This document shows positions 35,327 to 44,378 of a stretch of DNA of 64,000 nucleotides, piece after piece; the stretch's first letter is position 1, and every line of letters begins with the position of its first letter. The DNA comes from Coprococcus comes ATCC 27758 (GTDB lineage: Bacteria; Bacillota; Clostridia; Lachnospirales; Lachnospiraceae). The notes under the pieces were generated by a model, which was given only the letters and a program-made list of their open reading frames with translations, made no database searches and had not been told where the DNA came from. The stretch is taken from positions 806,001 through 870,000 of the forward strand of contig NZ_CP102277.1 in assembly GCF_025149785.1 (NCBI RefSeq), read 5' to 3'. The translations under genes were made by a program, and so were the position numbers.

Positions 35327-36655
35327 CTATTTTTTTATGGTTGCCCGCCGGTAAGTCATATAGGCGATCACAGCAGTTGCAAATTCGGTAATTCCGAATG
35401 CGTACCAGATCCCGGAAGCCCCGAAGATCCGGCTTAAGATAAATGCGGCCGGAATAATGATGATCGTATATCTGCACAGTGAGATGATCAGGGACGGTGT
35501 TCCCTTTCCAAGTCCTTCGAGTGCACCAGAGCTGGTGATGGACACGGAAGAAACTAAAAATCCGAGGCTGATAATCCGAAGTGCTATTCCTCCTGCCTGA
35601 ATGGTTTCCGGATTAGAACTGAACAGTGCGATCAGTGAATCCGGGAAGATCTGGCAGTAAACGGTACCAAAGAGCATGATCCCAAGACTCAGATAAAGGG
35701 TATCGGCAAACAGTCTGTGGACACGCTTTGTCTCACCGGCACCGTAGTTGTATCCGATCAACGGACGCATTCCCTGGATGATTCCATTTGCCGGAAGATA
35801 CAGGAAGGTCTGAAGCTTGTAATAGATTCCGAGCACCACCACGTAAACCTGGGAGTAGGCGGAGAGAATCCCATTTAGTGCGGTGATAAGCAGGGATGGA
35901 AGTGCCATATTCAAAGTGGCAGGGATTCCAACCGCGTAAAGCCGTCCGGCCATGGCACGGTCTACGTGGCAGCTTTTATGAATCTTCACCGGAAGCGGTC
36001 TGGTAAAATAAAAGGCAAGGTACAGTACCAGTGTGACAACCTGACCAAGACCGGTTGCAAGTGCGGCTCCTTCAATTCCCATTTTCGGGAACGGTCCGAT
36101 TCCGAAGATCAGAAGTGGATCCAGTACGATATTGAATATACATCCGCTCATCATGCAGATCATGGACACGCGCATCCGTCCGACTGCCTGAAAAATTTTT
36201 TCCCAGGTAATTTCAAGAGAGATTACAATGGAAAATCCAAATGCGATCCGGGAGTAGGCATTTCCCATCTGAATAACGGTCACGTCTTTTGTAAAAATCT
36301 GTAAAAATAGCGGCATTACGGCAATTGTGACTACGGTAAGAACAATACCGTGGATGACAGAGAGAAAAAGTCCCTGTGTGGCAGCTGTATCCGCTTTTTT
36401 CTGATCCTGGGCGCCAAGGAAAAAGGCAATGGCAGCATTGATCCCGATTCCAAAGCCGACACCGACTGAGGTGATAAAATTTTGGATCGGGTAGACTAAG
36501 GACAGAGCAGTCATTGCTTCTTCACTGATCCGTGCAACGAAATAGCTGTCAACAATATTATAAAGAGAGTTGACCATCATTGAGATCACCATTGGCAGAG
36601 CCATGGAAAGCAGAAGCGGCAGAATCGGTTTTTCTTTCATGTAAGTCTGGTTCAT
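35327..36655 (-). CDS. MATE-family efflux transporter
   Basis: Twelve-helix multidrug/toxin extruder using Na+ or H+ gradients, 442 residues. Typical N-terminal region (PILPLLLSMALPMVISMMVNSLYNIVDSYFVARI) and the second-half repeat are recognisable. The frame starts at 36661, but AGGAGG lies one base from that ATG and seven bases from the next, so 36655 is preferred. The roughly 180-base leader contains two terminator-like hairpins, suggesting attenuation. Drug specificity cannot be read from the sequence. Confidence 0.93.
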   Translation of the reverse strand: MNQTYMKEKPILPLLLSMALPMVISMMVNSLYNIVDSYFVARISEEAMTALSLVYPIQNFITSVGVGFGIGINAAIAFFLGAQDQKKADTAATQGLFLSVIHGIVLTVVTIAVMPLFLQIFTKDVTVIQMGNAYSRIAFGFSIVISLEITWEKIFQAVGRMRVSMICMMSGCIFNIVLDPLLIFGIGPFPKMGIEGAALATGLGQVVTLVLYLAFYFTRPLPVKIHKSCHVDRAMAGRLYAVGIPATLNMALPSLLITALNGILSAYSQVYVVVLGIYYKLQTFLYLPANGIIQGMRPLIGYNYGAGETKRVHRLFADTLYLSLGIMLFGTVYCQIFPDSLIALFSSNPETIQAGGIALRIISLGFLVSSVSITSSGALEGLGKGTPSLIISLCRYTIIIIPAAFILSRIFGASGIWYAFGITEFATAVIAYMTYRRATIKK

Positions 36656-36699
36656 AAACATTCCTCCTGATAAATATAAAGCATAAGGTACAAAATCTG

Positions 36700-36768
36700 T
36701 AAAAAAGGGCAGAAGCCCGATATATAAAAAGCCACATAACTGTTGCTGTATGCAACAAGTTATGTGGC
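36700..36768 (-). promoter_or_regulatory. Tandem terminator-like hairpins in the MATE leader
   Basis: On the minus strand gccacataac-ttgttgc pairs with gcaacagttatgtggc and is followed by TTTTTATATA. Then gggc-ttct-gccc is followed by TTTTTT. Both stand between the MATE promoter and its start codon. A small frame starting with GTG at 36809 runs through the first hairpin. Confidence 0.75.
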
Positions 36769-36838
36769 GAAAAGTAGATATCTATTTTGATATCCAGAAA
36801 AATCCACAAAGATTTTGGTATAAAATTACACAGATAGT

Positions 36839-36867
36839 TATTTTAAAAATTTTATTTCCATTTGTCA
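36839..36867 (-). promoter_or_regulatory. Promoter of the MATE gene
   Basis: Minus-strand TTGACA (36867-36862), 17-base spacer, TAAAAT (36844-36839). Confidence 0.75.
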
Positions 36868-36898
36868 ATATCTTTTTGAAAAAATAACAATTAAAATA

Positions 36899-36927
36899 TT
36901 GACAAAAAAGTAAGCCTAAACTAACAT
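36899..36927 (+). promoter_or_regulatory. Promoter of the ABC transporter operon
   Basis: TTGACA (36899-36904), exact 17-base spacer, TAACAT (36922-36927); arranged back to back with the MATE promoter. Confidence 0.75.
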
Positions 36928-36984
36928 GAGTGTATGAAATATAACATTACTATGATACGAGTAACTAAAGGAAGGAGTAGAGGA

Positions 36985-37683
36985 ATGTTTTTAGAGATTA
37001 AGGGGATCAAAAAGTCGTTTGGAACAGGCGACAGCCGGGTAAATGTTCTGAAAGGATTTGATCTGGAAATTGAAAGAGGAGAGTTTTGTGTGCTTCTGGG
37101 ACCATCCGGTTCCGGAAAATCGACTCTTCTGAATATTATAGGCGGTATTGACGGGGCAGATGAAGGAAGTATTACGATTGATGGAGAACAGCTGGAGAAT
37201 ATGACAGAGAAGAAGCTGTCCCTGTACCGGAGAAAGCATCTGGGTTATATATTCCAGATGTACAATTTGATTCCAAACCTGACACTTAGAGAAAATATTG
37301 AAATCGGTGCTTATTTAAGTAATCGTCCGCTGGATGTGGATGAGCTGATGCAAACGCTGGGTATTTATGAACATCAGAACAAGCTGCCGAACCAGCTTTC
37401 CGGAGGACAGCAGCAGAGAACCGCGATTGGACGTGCAATTGTCAAAAATCCGGACATCCTGCTCTGTGATGAGCCAACCGGTGCGCTGGATTATAAGACA
37501 TCCAAGGAAATTCTGAAGCTGATCGAAACAGTCAATCAGAAATATGGGAATACCATTGTTATGGTTACCCATAACGATGCAATCAAGAATATGGCAGACC
37601 GGGTGGTAAAACTTCGTGATGGAATGATCCGCAAAAATTACTGTAATGAGCATAAACTTTCTGCAAGTGAGCTGGAATGGTAA
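36985..37683 (+). CDS. ABC transporter ATP-binding protein (MacB/LolD type)
   Basis: 232 residues. Walker [11 protein letters not shown]-loop region [12 protein letters not shown], signature [14 protein letters not shown], Walker [13 protein letters not shown], and the H-loop in VMVTHN. This subfamily pairs with FtsX-like permeases for export of peptides, antibiotics or lipoproteins. The start at 36985 has GGAAGGAG upstream; an in-frame ATG at 36934 falls next to the -10 and is rejected. The permease starts 14 bases after its stop. Confidence 0.95.
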   Translation: MFLEIKGIKKSFGTGDSRVNVLKGFDLEIERGEFCVLLGPSGSGKSTLLNIIGGIDGADEGSITIDGEQLENMTEKKLSLYRRKHLGYIFQMYNLIPNLTLRENIEIGAYLSNRPLDVDELMQTLGIYEHQNKLPNQLSGGQQQRTAIGRAIVKNPDILLCDEPTGALDYKTSKEILKLIETVNQKYGNTIVMVTHNDAIKNMADRVVKLRDGMIRKNYCNEHKLSASELEW

Positions 37684-37697
37684 GGAGGACGCGTGTT

Positions 37698-40016
37698 ATG
37701 AAGAGTCCGTTGAGAAAACGGCTTCCGAGAGAACTGAAGGGAGAAATTGGAAAATACCTGGTGGTTCTGATCCTTATGATTGCAACGATTGGGTTTGTAT
37801 CCGGCTTTCTGGTTGCTGACGGAAGCATGATAAAAGCATATAATGAAGGCTTTGAGAAATACAAGATTGAAGATGGAAATTTCCGGGTAAAGAAAAAAAT
37901 TACCAAAGCACAACAGGAAAACATCGAGAAAAATGGTGTGACGCTGTATGAAAACTTTTATCTGGAAGAGGCACTGGATAATGGAAGTACCATGCGTATT
38001 TTCAAAAACAGGGAAGAGATCAACCTGGTGTGCCTGATGGAAGGAAAGCTTCCTGAAAAAGCAGGAGAAATGGCAATTGACCGTATGTATGCGGACAATA
38101 ATAAGATTTCTGTCGGAGATACACTGAAAAGTGGTTCACAAAAGTGGAAAGTCACAGGATTTGTGGCACTGTCTGACTATAGCTGCCTGTTCCAGAACAA
38201 TAATGACAGCATGTTTGATGCAATCAAATTCGGGGTATCGGTTGTAACACCGGAAGAGTTTGAATCTCTGAATCAGGATAAGATTCAGTACAGTTATTCC
38301 TGGGTGTATGACAAAGAACCGAAAAATGAAAAACAGGAAAAAAAGATGTCGGAAGATCTGATGGAAGCACTGGGGGAAGAAGTCACTCTGGAGTCTTTTG
38401 TGCCACAGTATCTGAACCAGGCAATTACATTTACCGGTGATGATATGGGGAGTGACCGTGCAATGATCACAATGCTCCTCTATATGATCATTGTGATCAT
38501 TGCGTTTGTATTTGGAATCACGATCAGCAATACAATCCGGAAAGAAGCAGGCGTGATCGGAACTCTGCGGGCTTCTGGGTATACAAGAAAAGAACTGATC
38601 GGACATTACATGGCACTTCCGGTGATCGTCACGCTGATCGGTGCGGTGATCGGAAATATTCTGGGTTATACAGCACTGAAAAAAGTATGTGCGGGGATGT
38701 ATTATGGAAGCTATAGTCTGCCGACCTATGTGACAGTATGGAATGCAGAGGCTTTCTGGATGACAACGGTGGTTCCGGTGCTGATCATGCTGGTAGTCAA
38801 CTATGGAATCCTTCGTTACAAGCTGAGGCTTTCACCGCTGAAATTTCTGAGAAGAGATCTTTCTGGAAGTAGGCGGAAAAGAGCAGTCCGGCTAAGTCCG
38901 AAGCTTGGAATCTTTCATCGATTCCGGCTCCGTGTAATCTTCCAGAATATGAGCAATTACATTGTACTTTTTATTGGAATCATATTTGCGAATCTGCTTT
39001 TATTCTTTGGACTTTTGCTGCCGTCAGTACTTTCGCACTATCAGCAGGATATCCAGAGCAATATGCTTGCAAAATACCAGTATATGCTGGAGGTTCCGGT
39101 AAGTGCGATGAGCGGAAACAAACTGGACAGTATGCTGGAGCTTTTACAGTTCTCTTATGGAACAAAGACGGAAAATGAAGATGCGGAAGCGTTCAGCGCT
39201 TACTCATTGGAAACATTGCCAAGCAAATATAAGACAGATGAAGTGATCCTGTATGGAATCAAACCGGACAGTAAATATATCGATGCAGATCTGGAGGACG
39301 GTGACGGTGTCTATATTTCCAGTGCCTATGCAGAGAAGTTTCTGTTGAAGCCGGGCGACTCGATCACGTTGAAAGAAAAATATGAAAAGACAAAGTATAC
39401 ATTCAAGGTTAAAGGAATCTACAAATACAGCGGTGGAATCTGTGTCTTTATGCCACAGGAGAAGTTGAATGATACCTTTGATCTGGGAAACGATTATTTC
39501 AGTGGATATTTTTCCAATTCGAAGATCAAGGATATTGACGGAAAATACATCGGTTCGGTGCTTGATCTGGAAGCACTGACAAAGATTTCAAGACAGCTGG
39601 ATGTATCTATGGGAAATATGATGGGGATGGTCAACGCATTTGCAATCGGTATTTATATGGTTGTGATCTATCTGTTATCCAAGATCATTATTGAGAAAAA
39701 TGCACAGGCTATTTCCATGACGAAGATCCTGGGATATACCAATGGAGAGATCAGCAGGCTTTATATCTGGTCGACAACTATCGTGGTGATCATCTGTCTG
39801 CTTCTCAGCCTGCCGATTGAGAAAGCAGTTATGAATGTGCTGTTCCGGGAAATGATGCTGACCAGTATTTCCGGCTGGATCGCACTTTGGATCGATCCGA
39901 AGATCTATGTGGAAATATTCCTGATCGGAATCGGAACCTATGCAGTTGTGGCAATGATAGAATATCGAAGGATTAAACATGTGCCGATGGATGAGGCACT
40001 GAAAAATGTAGAGTAA
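37698..40016 (+). CDS. ABC transporter permease, FtsX/MacB-like with eight or more helices
   Basis: 772 residues. One N-terminal helix (near residues 20-40) is followed by a large extracytoplasmic domain. Then come an FtsX-type membrane block (about 255-370), a second helix start (near 420), another extracytoplasmic domain, and a final three-helix block ending YRRIKHVPMDEALKNVE, a common permease tail. AGGAGG is nine bases before ATG 37698. It forms an exporter with the ATPase upstream. No two-component genes flank it, so no bacitracin-type sensing module is evident. Confidence 0.9.
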   Translation: MKSPLRKRLPRELKGEIGKYLVVLILMIATIGFVSGFLVADGSMIKAYNEGFEKYKIEDGNFRVKKKITKAQQENIEKNGVTLYENFYLEEALDNGSTMRIFKNREEINLVCLMEGKLPEKAGEMAIDRMYADNNKISVGDTLKSGSQKWKVTGFVALSDYSCLFQNNNDSMFDAIKFGVSVVTPEEFESLNQDKIQYSYSWVYDKEPKNEKQEKKMSEDLMEALGEEVTLESFVPQYLNQAITFTGDDMGSDRAMITMLLYMIIVIIAFVFGITISNTIRKEAGVIGTLRASGYTRKELIGHYMALPVIVTLIGAVIGNILGYTALKKVCAGMYYGSYSLPTYVTVWNAEAFWMTTVVPVLIMLVVNYGILRYKLRLSPLKFLRRDLSGSRRKRAVRLSPKLGIFHRFRLRVIFQNMSNYIVLFIGIIFANLLLFFGLLLPSVLSHYQQDIQSNMLAKYQYMLEVPVSAMSGNKLDSMLELLQFSYGTKTENEDAEAFSAYSLETLPSKYKTDEVILYGIKPDSKYIDADLEDGDGVYISSAYAEKFLLKPGDSITLKEKYEKTKYTFKVKGIYKYSGGICVFMPQEKLNDTFDLGNDYFSGYFSNSKIKDIDGKYIGSVLDLEALTKISRQLDVSMGNMMGMVNAFAIGIYMVVIYLLSKIIIEKNAQAISMTKILGYTNGEISRLYIWSTTIVVIICLLLSLPIEKAVMNVLFREMMLTSISGWIALWIDPKIYVEIFLIGIGTYAVVAMIEYRRIKHVPMDEALKNVE

Positions 40017-40057
40017 GAGGCAGAAAATAAGAGAATTAAGGTACGGATCAGGGCAGA

Positions 40058-40990
40058 CTAAGCTGCCCTGTAGATTGCCGGGACGATCTCGCGGAGGAGA
40101 GCAAGAAGCGCCTGGAACTGTGCGTGATGATAAATATTTTTCCGATAGACAGCACAGATGTCCCTGGTGTCATGAAAGTGATCCGGGGTGAAGAAATGAA
40201 TATTCGGAAAGGAAGTTGTTCGTGCATAAATTTCCGGAAGAAACGTAGCACCCATCCCTCGTCTTGCAAGAGAAAAGGCAGTATTACTGCTGGTACAGAT
40301 GCAGCGGATATTCGGATGGAAAGCGGCAGTCTCGCAGATCTTGCGGCTGATCTTTCCGAGATCGTGATCCTCTGAAAGCAGAATAAATGGAATTGCAGAT
40401 AACGCAGGCAAATGAATTTGGGGAGTGGCAGAGATGTCCTCCTCTTTTTGTGATGGATCGGAAAAAGGACACAGAGAGTCAGGGATTGCCAGGACAAAAC
40501 TTTCCTTTACCAGAAGCTCACTCTCATAATTGATAGTGTCCGGGCTGGAAATATCGAGAATCAGATCCAGCTTGTCCTCTTCCAGCATCTGCCGCAGGAT
40601 ATAGGTCGGCTGCTCAATGATCTGGATATCACAGTTCTCATACATGGAATAAAAGCGTTCCAGAACCGGTGCCAGAAGCCGTTCACTTCGGTGGGGACTG
40701 AGACCCAGCCGGATCAGTGTCCGGGAGCCGGAAACGATATCACCAAGCTTCCATTCCAACTGGGTATGAGAGTGGAGGGTAGAAATTGCCCATTCATAGA
40801 AAAGGGAGCCTGCATAGGTAAGCTTCATCTCGCCACGGTTCCGCTCAAAAAGAGGGATTCCGGTTTCTTTTTCCAGAGCCTGAATGCTTAAGGAAAGGGA
40901 AGGCTGGGAAATATAAAGCTTCTGCGCCGCTTTGGTGATACTTTTTTCTTCGGCAATGGTGATGACATATTGCAGCTGATTCCAGTTCAT
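40058..40990 (-). CDS. LysR-family transcriptional regulator (near chromate-type transporter)
   Basis: 310 residues. N-terminal winged helix (LQYVITIAEEKSITKAAQKL, SQPSLSLSIQALE) and a periplasmic-binding-like effector domain. It is divergent from the transporter pair at 41092 with a 101-base shared control region, which suggests it regulates that pair. The effector is unknown. Its stop overlaps a small hairpin (cagggcag / ctgccctg, 40049-40070) between the convergent ends of this gene and the ABC permease. Confidence 0.92.
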   Translation of the reverse strand: MNWNQLQYVITIAEEKSITKAAQKLYISQPSLSLSIQALEKETGIPLFERNRGEMKLTYAGSLFYEWAISTLHSHTQLEWKLGDIVSGSRTLIRLGLSPHRSERLLAPVLERFYSMYENCDIQIIEQPTYILRQMLEEDKLDLILDISSPDTINYESELLVKESFVLAIPDSLCPFSDPSQKEEDISATPQIHLPALSAIPFILLSEDHDLGKISRKICETAAFHPNIRCICTSSNTAFSLARRGMGATFLPEIYARTTSFPNIHFFTPDHFHDTRDICAVYRKNIYHHAQFQALLALLREIVPAIYRAA

Positions 40991-41091
40991 AAAAAATCCT
41001 CCATAGGTTTAAACTATATTTTTAATAATAAAACATATATTTTACTAATGTCAATAGAGATGATAAAGTAAAGAAACAGGAGGAAGAAGAG

Positions 41092-41661
41092 ATGAGTAAA
41101 GAGAGAATCAAAAATGGACTGATGCTGTTTGCATTTTTCTTTAAGATAGGATGTTTTACATTTGGAGGCGGATGGAGCATTCTGGCGCAGATGGAGCAGG
41201 AGTTTGTAGATAAACGAAAGCTGATCACAAAAGAGGAACTGCTGGATATGGTTGCAGTTGGAAAGTCAGTTCCCGGAATTATGATCACCAATATCAGTAT
41301 GCTGTTTGGCTATTATGTAGGTGGCTGGTTCGGAGGTGTCTGTGCAGTACTCGGAATGACCTGTCCGGCGGTTCTGATCCTGTCGTTTGTTACTGCATTT
41401 TATAAGGTGCTGAATAGTAATGTCTGGTGCTATGCGGCACTTCGCGGAATCCGCTGTGCGGTAGTTCCGATTATGGGAAGTGCGGCACTTTCACTGGGGA
41501 AAGAAGCGTTCCGCAGAAAATCAGCAATCCCGATCTGTGCGTTAGCACTGGCGCTCTGTGTATTTACGGATATCAGTAATGTGGTGATGATCGTAGCGGG
41601 AGTGATACTGGCGCTTTCTATAAGAGCGGTGAAAAAGACAAGAGGAGGACAGACGGCATGA
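41092..41661 (+). CDS. Chromate transporter-family protein, N-half
   Basis: 189 residues, one ChrA-type domain: FFKIGCFTFGGGWSILAQME, followed by GKSVPGIM, and hydrophobic helices. In many Firmicutes two half-size ChrA proteins act together. Members are called chromate transporters, but the natural substrate in gut anaerobes is uncertain. The stop overlaps the next start (ATGA), implying translational coupling. Confidence 0.9.
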   Translation: MSKERIKNGLMLFAFFFKIGCFTFGGGWSILAQMEQEFVDKRKLITKEELLDMVAVGKSVPGIMITNISMLFGYYVGGWFGGVCAVLGMTCPAVLILSFVTAFYKVLNSNVWCYAALRGIRCAVVPIMGSAALSLGKEAFRRKSAIPICALALALCVFTDISNVVMIVAGVILALSIRAVKKTRGGQTA

Positions 41662-42203
41662 TCTATCTCAGACTTTTTACAGCGTTTATGAAAATCGGAT
41701 TTACCAGCTTTGGCGGAATGTCGATGATCCCGGTTATTATGCAGGAGATGAAGGTCAATCATTGGATGACGGCGGAGGATCTGACTAACTTGATCGCTAT
41801 CGCAGAAATGACACCGGGACCGCTTGGGATTAACTGTGCGACTTTTGCCGGGATGCAGACGGCAGATGTTCTGGGTGGGATTGCAGCGGTTATGGGCGTG
41901 CTGATGCCAGCTTATACGCTGGCGCTTGGCGTAGCGGTGTGCTTCGCAAAGTTCCGTGGCAATGATATTATGAGCTGTATGTTAAATGTGATCAAGCCGA
42001 TCTGCATCGCAATGATCCTTGCGGTGATTCTGGATCTGATGCAGGAAAATTATTTTCCGGATGCGAGGATTGACTGGTTTGGGTGCGGGATCGGAGTGGT
42101 GATGTTCTATCTGATATTGAAGAAGAATTGGTCAGTACCGAAGGTGATCATTCTTGCGACGGTGTTTGGAATAGTTGGATATGGTGTGCTTGGGATTGGA
42201 TAG
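41658..42203 (+). CDS. Chromate transporter-family protein, C-half
   Basis: 181 residues, second ChrA-type domain: FMKIGFTSFGGMSMIPVIMQE, AEMTPGPLGINCATFAG, and helices to the C-terminus. It overlaps the upstream half by four bases. Together the two halves correspond to a full-length ChrA. The pair ends at a terminator followed directly by copy A of the dispersed repeat. Confidence 0.9.
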   Translation: MIYLRLFTAFMKIGFTSFGGMSMIPVIMQEMKVNHWMTAEDLTNLIAIAEMTPGPLGINCATFAGMQTADVLGGIAAVMGVLMPAYTLALGVAVCFAKFRGNDIMSCMLNVIKPICIAMILAVILDLMQENYFPDARIDWFGCGIGVVMFYLILKKNWSVPKVIILATVFGIVGYGVLGIG

Positions 42204-42218
42204 ATTTATAGATAGAAC

Positions 42219-42275
42219 AGGAGAGTTATTCTTTTGCAAATTTGAAGATTTGTAAGAGGGTAACTCTCTTTTTGT
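42219..42275 (+). terminator. Terminator after the chromate-type transporter
   Basis: gagagtta pairs with taactctc, with an inner gcaaat / atttgt stem, followed by TTTTTG. The dispersed repeat begins in this T-tract. Confidence 0.85.
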
Positions 42276-42441
42276 TTCATAGGAAATTCCGAAGGAACTT
42301 CCTATGAAACAAAAGGCACTGCGTGCCGGAGATGAGCAATCGCACGAAGATGAAGAATGTCGCAAGCGGTCTACGCTCCGCTTCGGTCGTTGCTTAACGA
42401 GCGCCACTGGCGCTCAGCAACGCGCTCGGCGCGAGAATGTG
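42271..42441 (+). repeat. Dispersed structured repeat, copy A
   Basis: It starts with a palindrome (TTTCATAGGAAATTCC-gaa-GGAACTTCCTATGAAA). A conserved 120-base body follows with several small stems (ggcact-gcgtgcc, gcgg-ctacgct-ccgc, agcgcc-actg-gcgct). Nearly identical copies are at 52000 and 58618, and a palindrome-only copy is at 48347. An open frame (MKQKALRAGD...) runs through it but lacks a ribosome site. Confidence 0.9.
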
Positions 42442-42492
42442 ATTTTACATAACTATGATCATGGGAAAGAAAAATGATAGAAGAAAGAAAAT

Positions 42493-42509
42493 TTAACCTA
42501 AACTTAACA
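42493..42509 (+). promoter_or_regulatory. Possible PhoP (Pho box) direct repeat
   Basis: TTAACC and TTAACA start 11 bases apart (42493 and 42504), the spacing of PhoP half-sites in Firmicutes. They lie upstream of a Na/Pi cotransporter. No clear promoter was placed beside it. Confidence 0.4.
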
Positions 42510-42635
42510 TAGATTTGATTGGAATTGCATAGACCACAGATAAAATGGAAAATGAGCTGAAAGGGAAGACATCATTGTAAAAAGTAAGTTTAAAAGATAT
42601 TAACAAACACAGGGTAAATTGAGAGAGGAATTAAC

Positions 42636-44324
42636 ATGAACGAGAAAATTCAGATCATTTTTGGACTGCTTGGCGGTCTGGCAGTTTTTATCTATGGAAT
42701 GAATATGATGAGTGAATGTCTGCAAAAGGCGGCGGGCGATAAAATGAAAAGCATTCTTGCACTTCTGACGAAGAATCCGCTTCTGGGTGTGCTTGCCGGT
42801 GCGCTCACAACCGCGGTACTCCAGAGCAGCAGTGCGACGACAGTTATGGCGATCGGTTTCGTAAGTGCGGGACTGATGAACCTGCCACAGGCAATTTCCA
42901 TCATTTTTGGTGCAAATATTGGTACAACCATGACAGCGCAGATTATTGCGTTTAAGATCAGTGACTATATTTATGTGATTATTTTTATAGGATTTCTGAT
43001 TTCATTTGTAACAAAATCAGAGAAAGTAAAAAGTATCGGCCAGACGATTTTTGCCTTTGGTCTTTTGTTCCTTGGAATTGAAACAATGGGAGATGTCATG
43101 AAACCATTGGCATCCAGTCCGGTATTCACAGACTTGATCGGACGGGTTGCACATATTCCGGTACTTGGTGTGGCAGTTGGTACATTTATGACGCTGGTTG
43201 TACAGAGCAGTAGTGCAACGATCGCAGTCTTGCAGAACTTCGCTTCCCAGCCGGGACCGGACGGGGTTACGAGTATACTTGGGCTTGCAGGAGCAATCCC
43301 GATTCTTTTAGGTGATAATATCGGTACAACGATCACAGCACTCCTTGCCAGTATCGGACAGTCAAAAGATGCGAAGAGAACCGCTGTGGCGCATTGTATT
43401 TTTAATATTTCCGGCTGCTTTTTGTTTATCTGGTTCGTAAAACCATTTGCGGCACTGATCCAGAACATTTCGCCGAAAGGTCCGGAGATTGAAGCGATTT
43501 CCAGACAGATTGCAAATGCACATACTGTATTTAACATCACAATGACACTGATCTGGGTATGCCTGATTAAACTGATGGTGAAGATTGTCATGACACTGAT
43601 TCCGGATGGCAAAAAAGGTGTTGAAGATCCAGGCAGCCCGATTTATCTGGATGAAAATATCATCAGTCAGCCGGCAGCAGCGCTGCAGCTTGTGGCAAAA
43701 GAGATTTTCCGTATGAGTGACCAGGTAAGAGATATTCTGAAGAAAACGATTGAGCTTGTGAAAAATGAAGAAGTGAAATCCATTGACGGTCTGAAAGAAA
43801 ACGGAGAACAGGTTGAACGCCTTGGAAAGTGTATTACCGAATATCTTGCAGCTTTGTTTTCTTCAGGTTTATTGACCGAGCAGCAGGCAGCGCAGACGGC
43901 GAGCCTCATGTGTGTACTCAGCGATGTGGAACGTATGGGAACCTTAAGTGTGGAAATGGCAGAATGTATGTTGGAAAGATCAGACCGGAAGTATAAATAT
44001 ACACCGGAAGCGATGGATGAGCTGCAGAAGAGTTTGAAGGTACTGAATAAGATGTTCTGTGATTCTCTGAAGGCACTGCAGGGAGATGATGGTATCGAAC
44101 CAGGCAAGATGATGAAGCGAAAGGATAAGCTTCTGGATCTGGATATCAAGATGCGGAAAGCGCATATTGAGCGTGTCAATAAAGGAAAATGTAAGGCAAG
44201 CCTTACTGCTCCGTTTACCAATATCCTGCATCTGATCGACCGTATGGGAAACAGTTGTATCAATCTTGCGGATGTGGCGGAAAGCGGAACAAGTATGAAA
44301 TACTTTATGCTGGAAGAAAAATAA
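42636..44324 (+). CDS. Na+/phosphate cotransporter family protein with PhoU-like tail
   Basis: 562 residues. Two inverted Na/Pi repeats, each with the QSSSAT signature (LQSSSATTVMAIG near residue 63; VQSSSATIAVLQN near residue 189) and a GANIGTT or GDNIGTT partner. A cytoplasmic C-terminal helical domain (from about residue 345) resembles PhoU. It is expected to import inorganic phosphate with sodium. AGAGAGGA precedes the ATG. Monocistronic with a strong terminator; the possible Pho box upstream fits phosphate control. Confidence 0.93.
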   Translation: MNEKIQIIFGLLGGLAVFIYGMNMMSECLQKAAGDKMKSILALLTKNPLLGVLAGALTTAVLQSSSATTVMAIGFVSAGLMNLPQAISIIFGANIGTTMTAQIIAFKISDYIYVIIFIGFLISFVTKSEKVKSIGQTIFAFGLLFLGIETMGDVMKPLASSPVFTDLIGRVAHIPVLGVAVGTFMTLVVQSSSATIAVLQNFASQPGPDGVTSILGLAGAIPILLGDNIGTTITALLASIGQSKDAKRTAVAHCIFNISGCFLFIWFVKPFAALIQNISPKGPEIEAISRQIANAHTVFNITMTLIWVCLIKLMVKIVMTLIPDGKKGVEDPGSPIYLDENIISQPAAALQLVAKEIFRMSDQVRDILKKTIELVKNEEVKSIDGLKENGEQVERLGKCITEYLAALFSSGLLTEQQAAQTASLMCVLSDVERMGTLSVEMAECMLERSDRKYKYTPEAMDELQKSLKVLNKMFCDSLKALQGDDGIEPGKMMKRKDKLLDLDIKMRKAHIERVNKGKCKASLTAPFTNILHLIDRMGNSCINLADVAESGTSMKYFMLEEK

Positions 44325-44332
44325 GAAGATGG

Positions 44333-44378
44333 AAAAATCCACGGACTTTAGAAGATTCAAAGTCCGTGGATTTTTTTA
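44333..44378. terminator. Bidirectional terminator between Na/Pi gene and pyrC
   Basis: aaatccacggacttt / aaagtccgtggattt stem with A- and T-tracts on either side; it touches the stop codon of the convergent pyrC. Confidence 0.93.

Noticed and set aside
37677-37697. ATG at 37677 as start of the ABC permease
   Set aside because: It overlaps the ATPase stop and has no ribosome site, while ATG 37698 has AGGAGG nine bases upstream.
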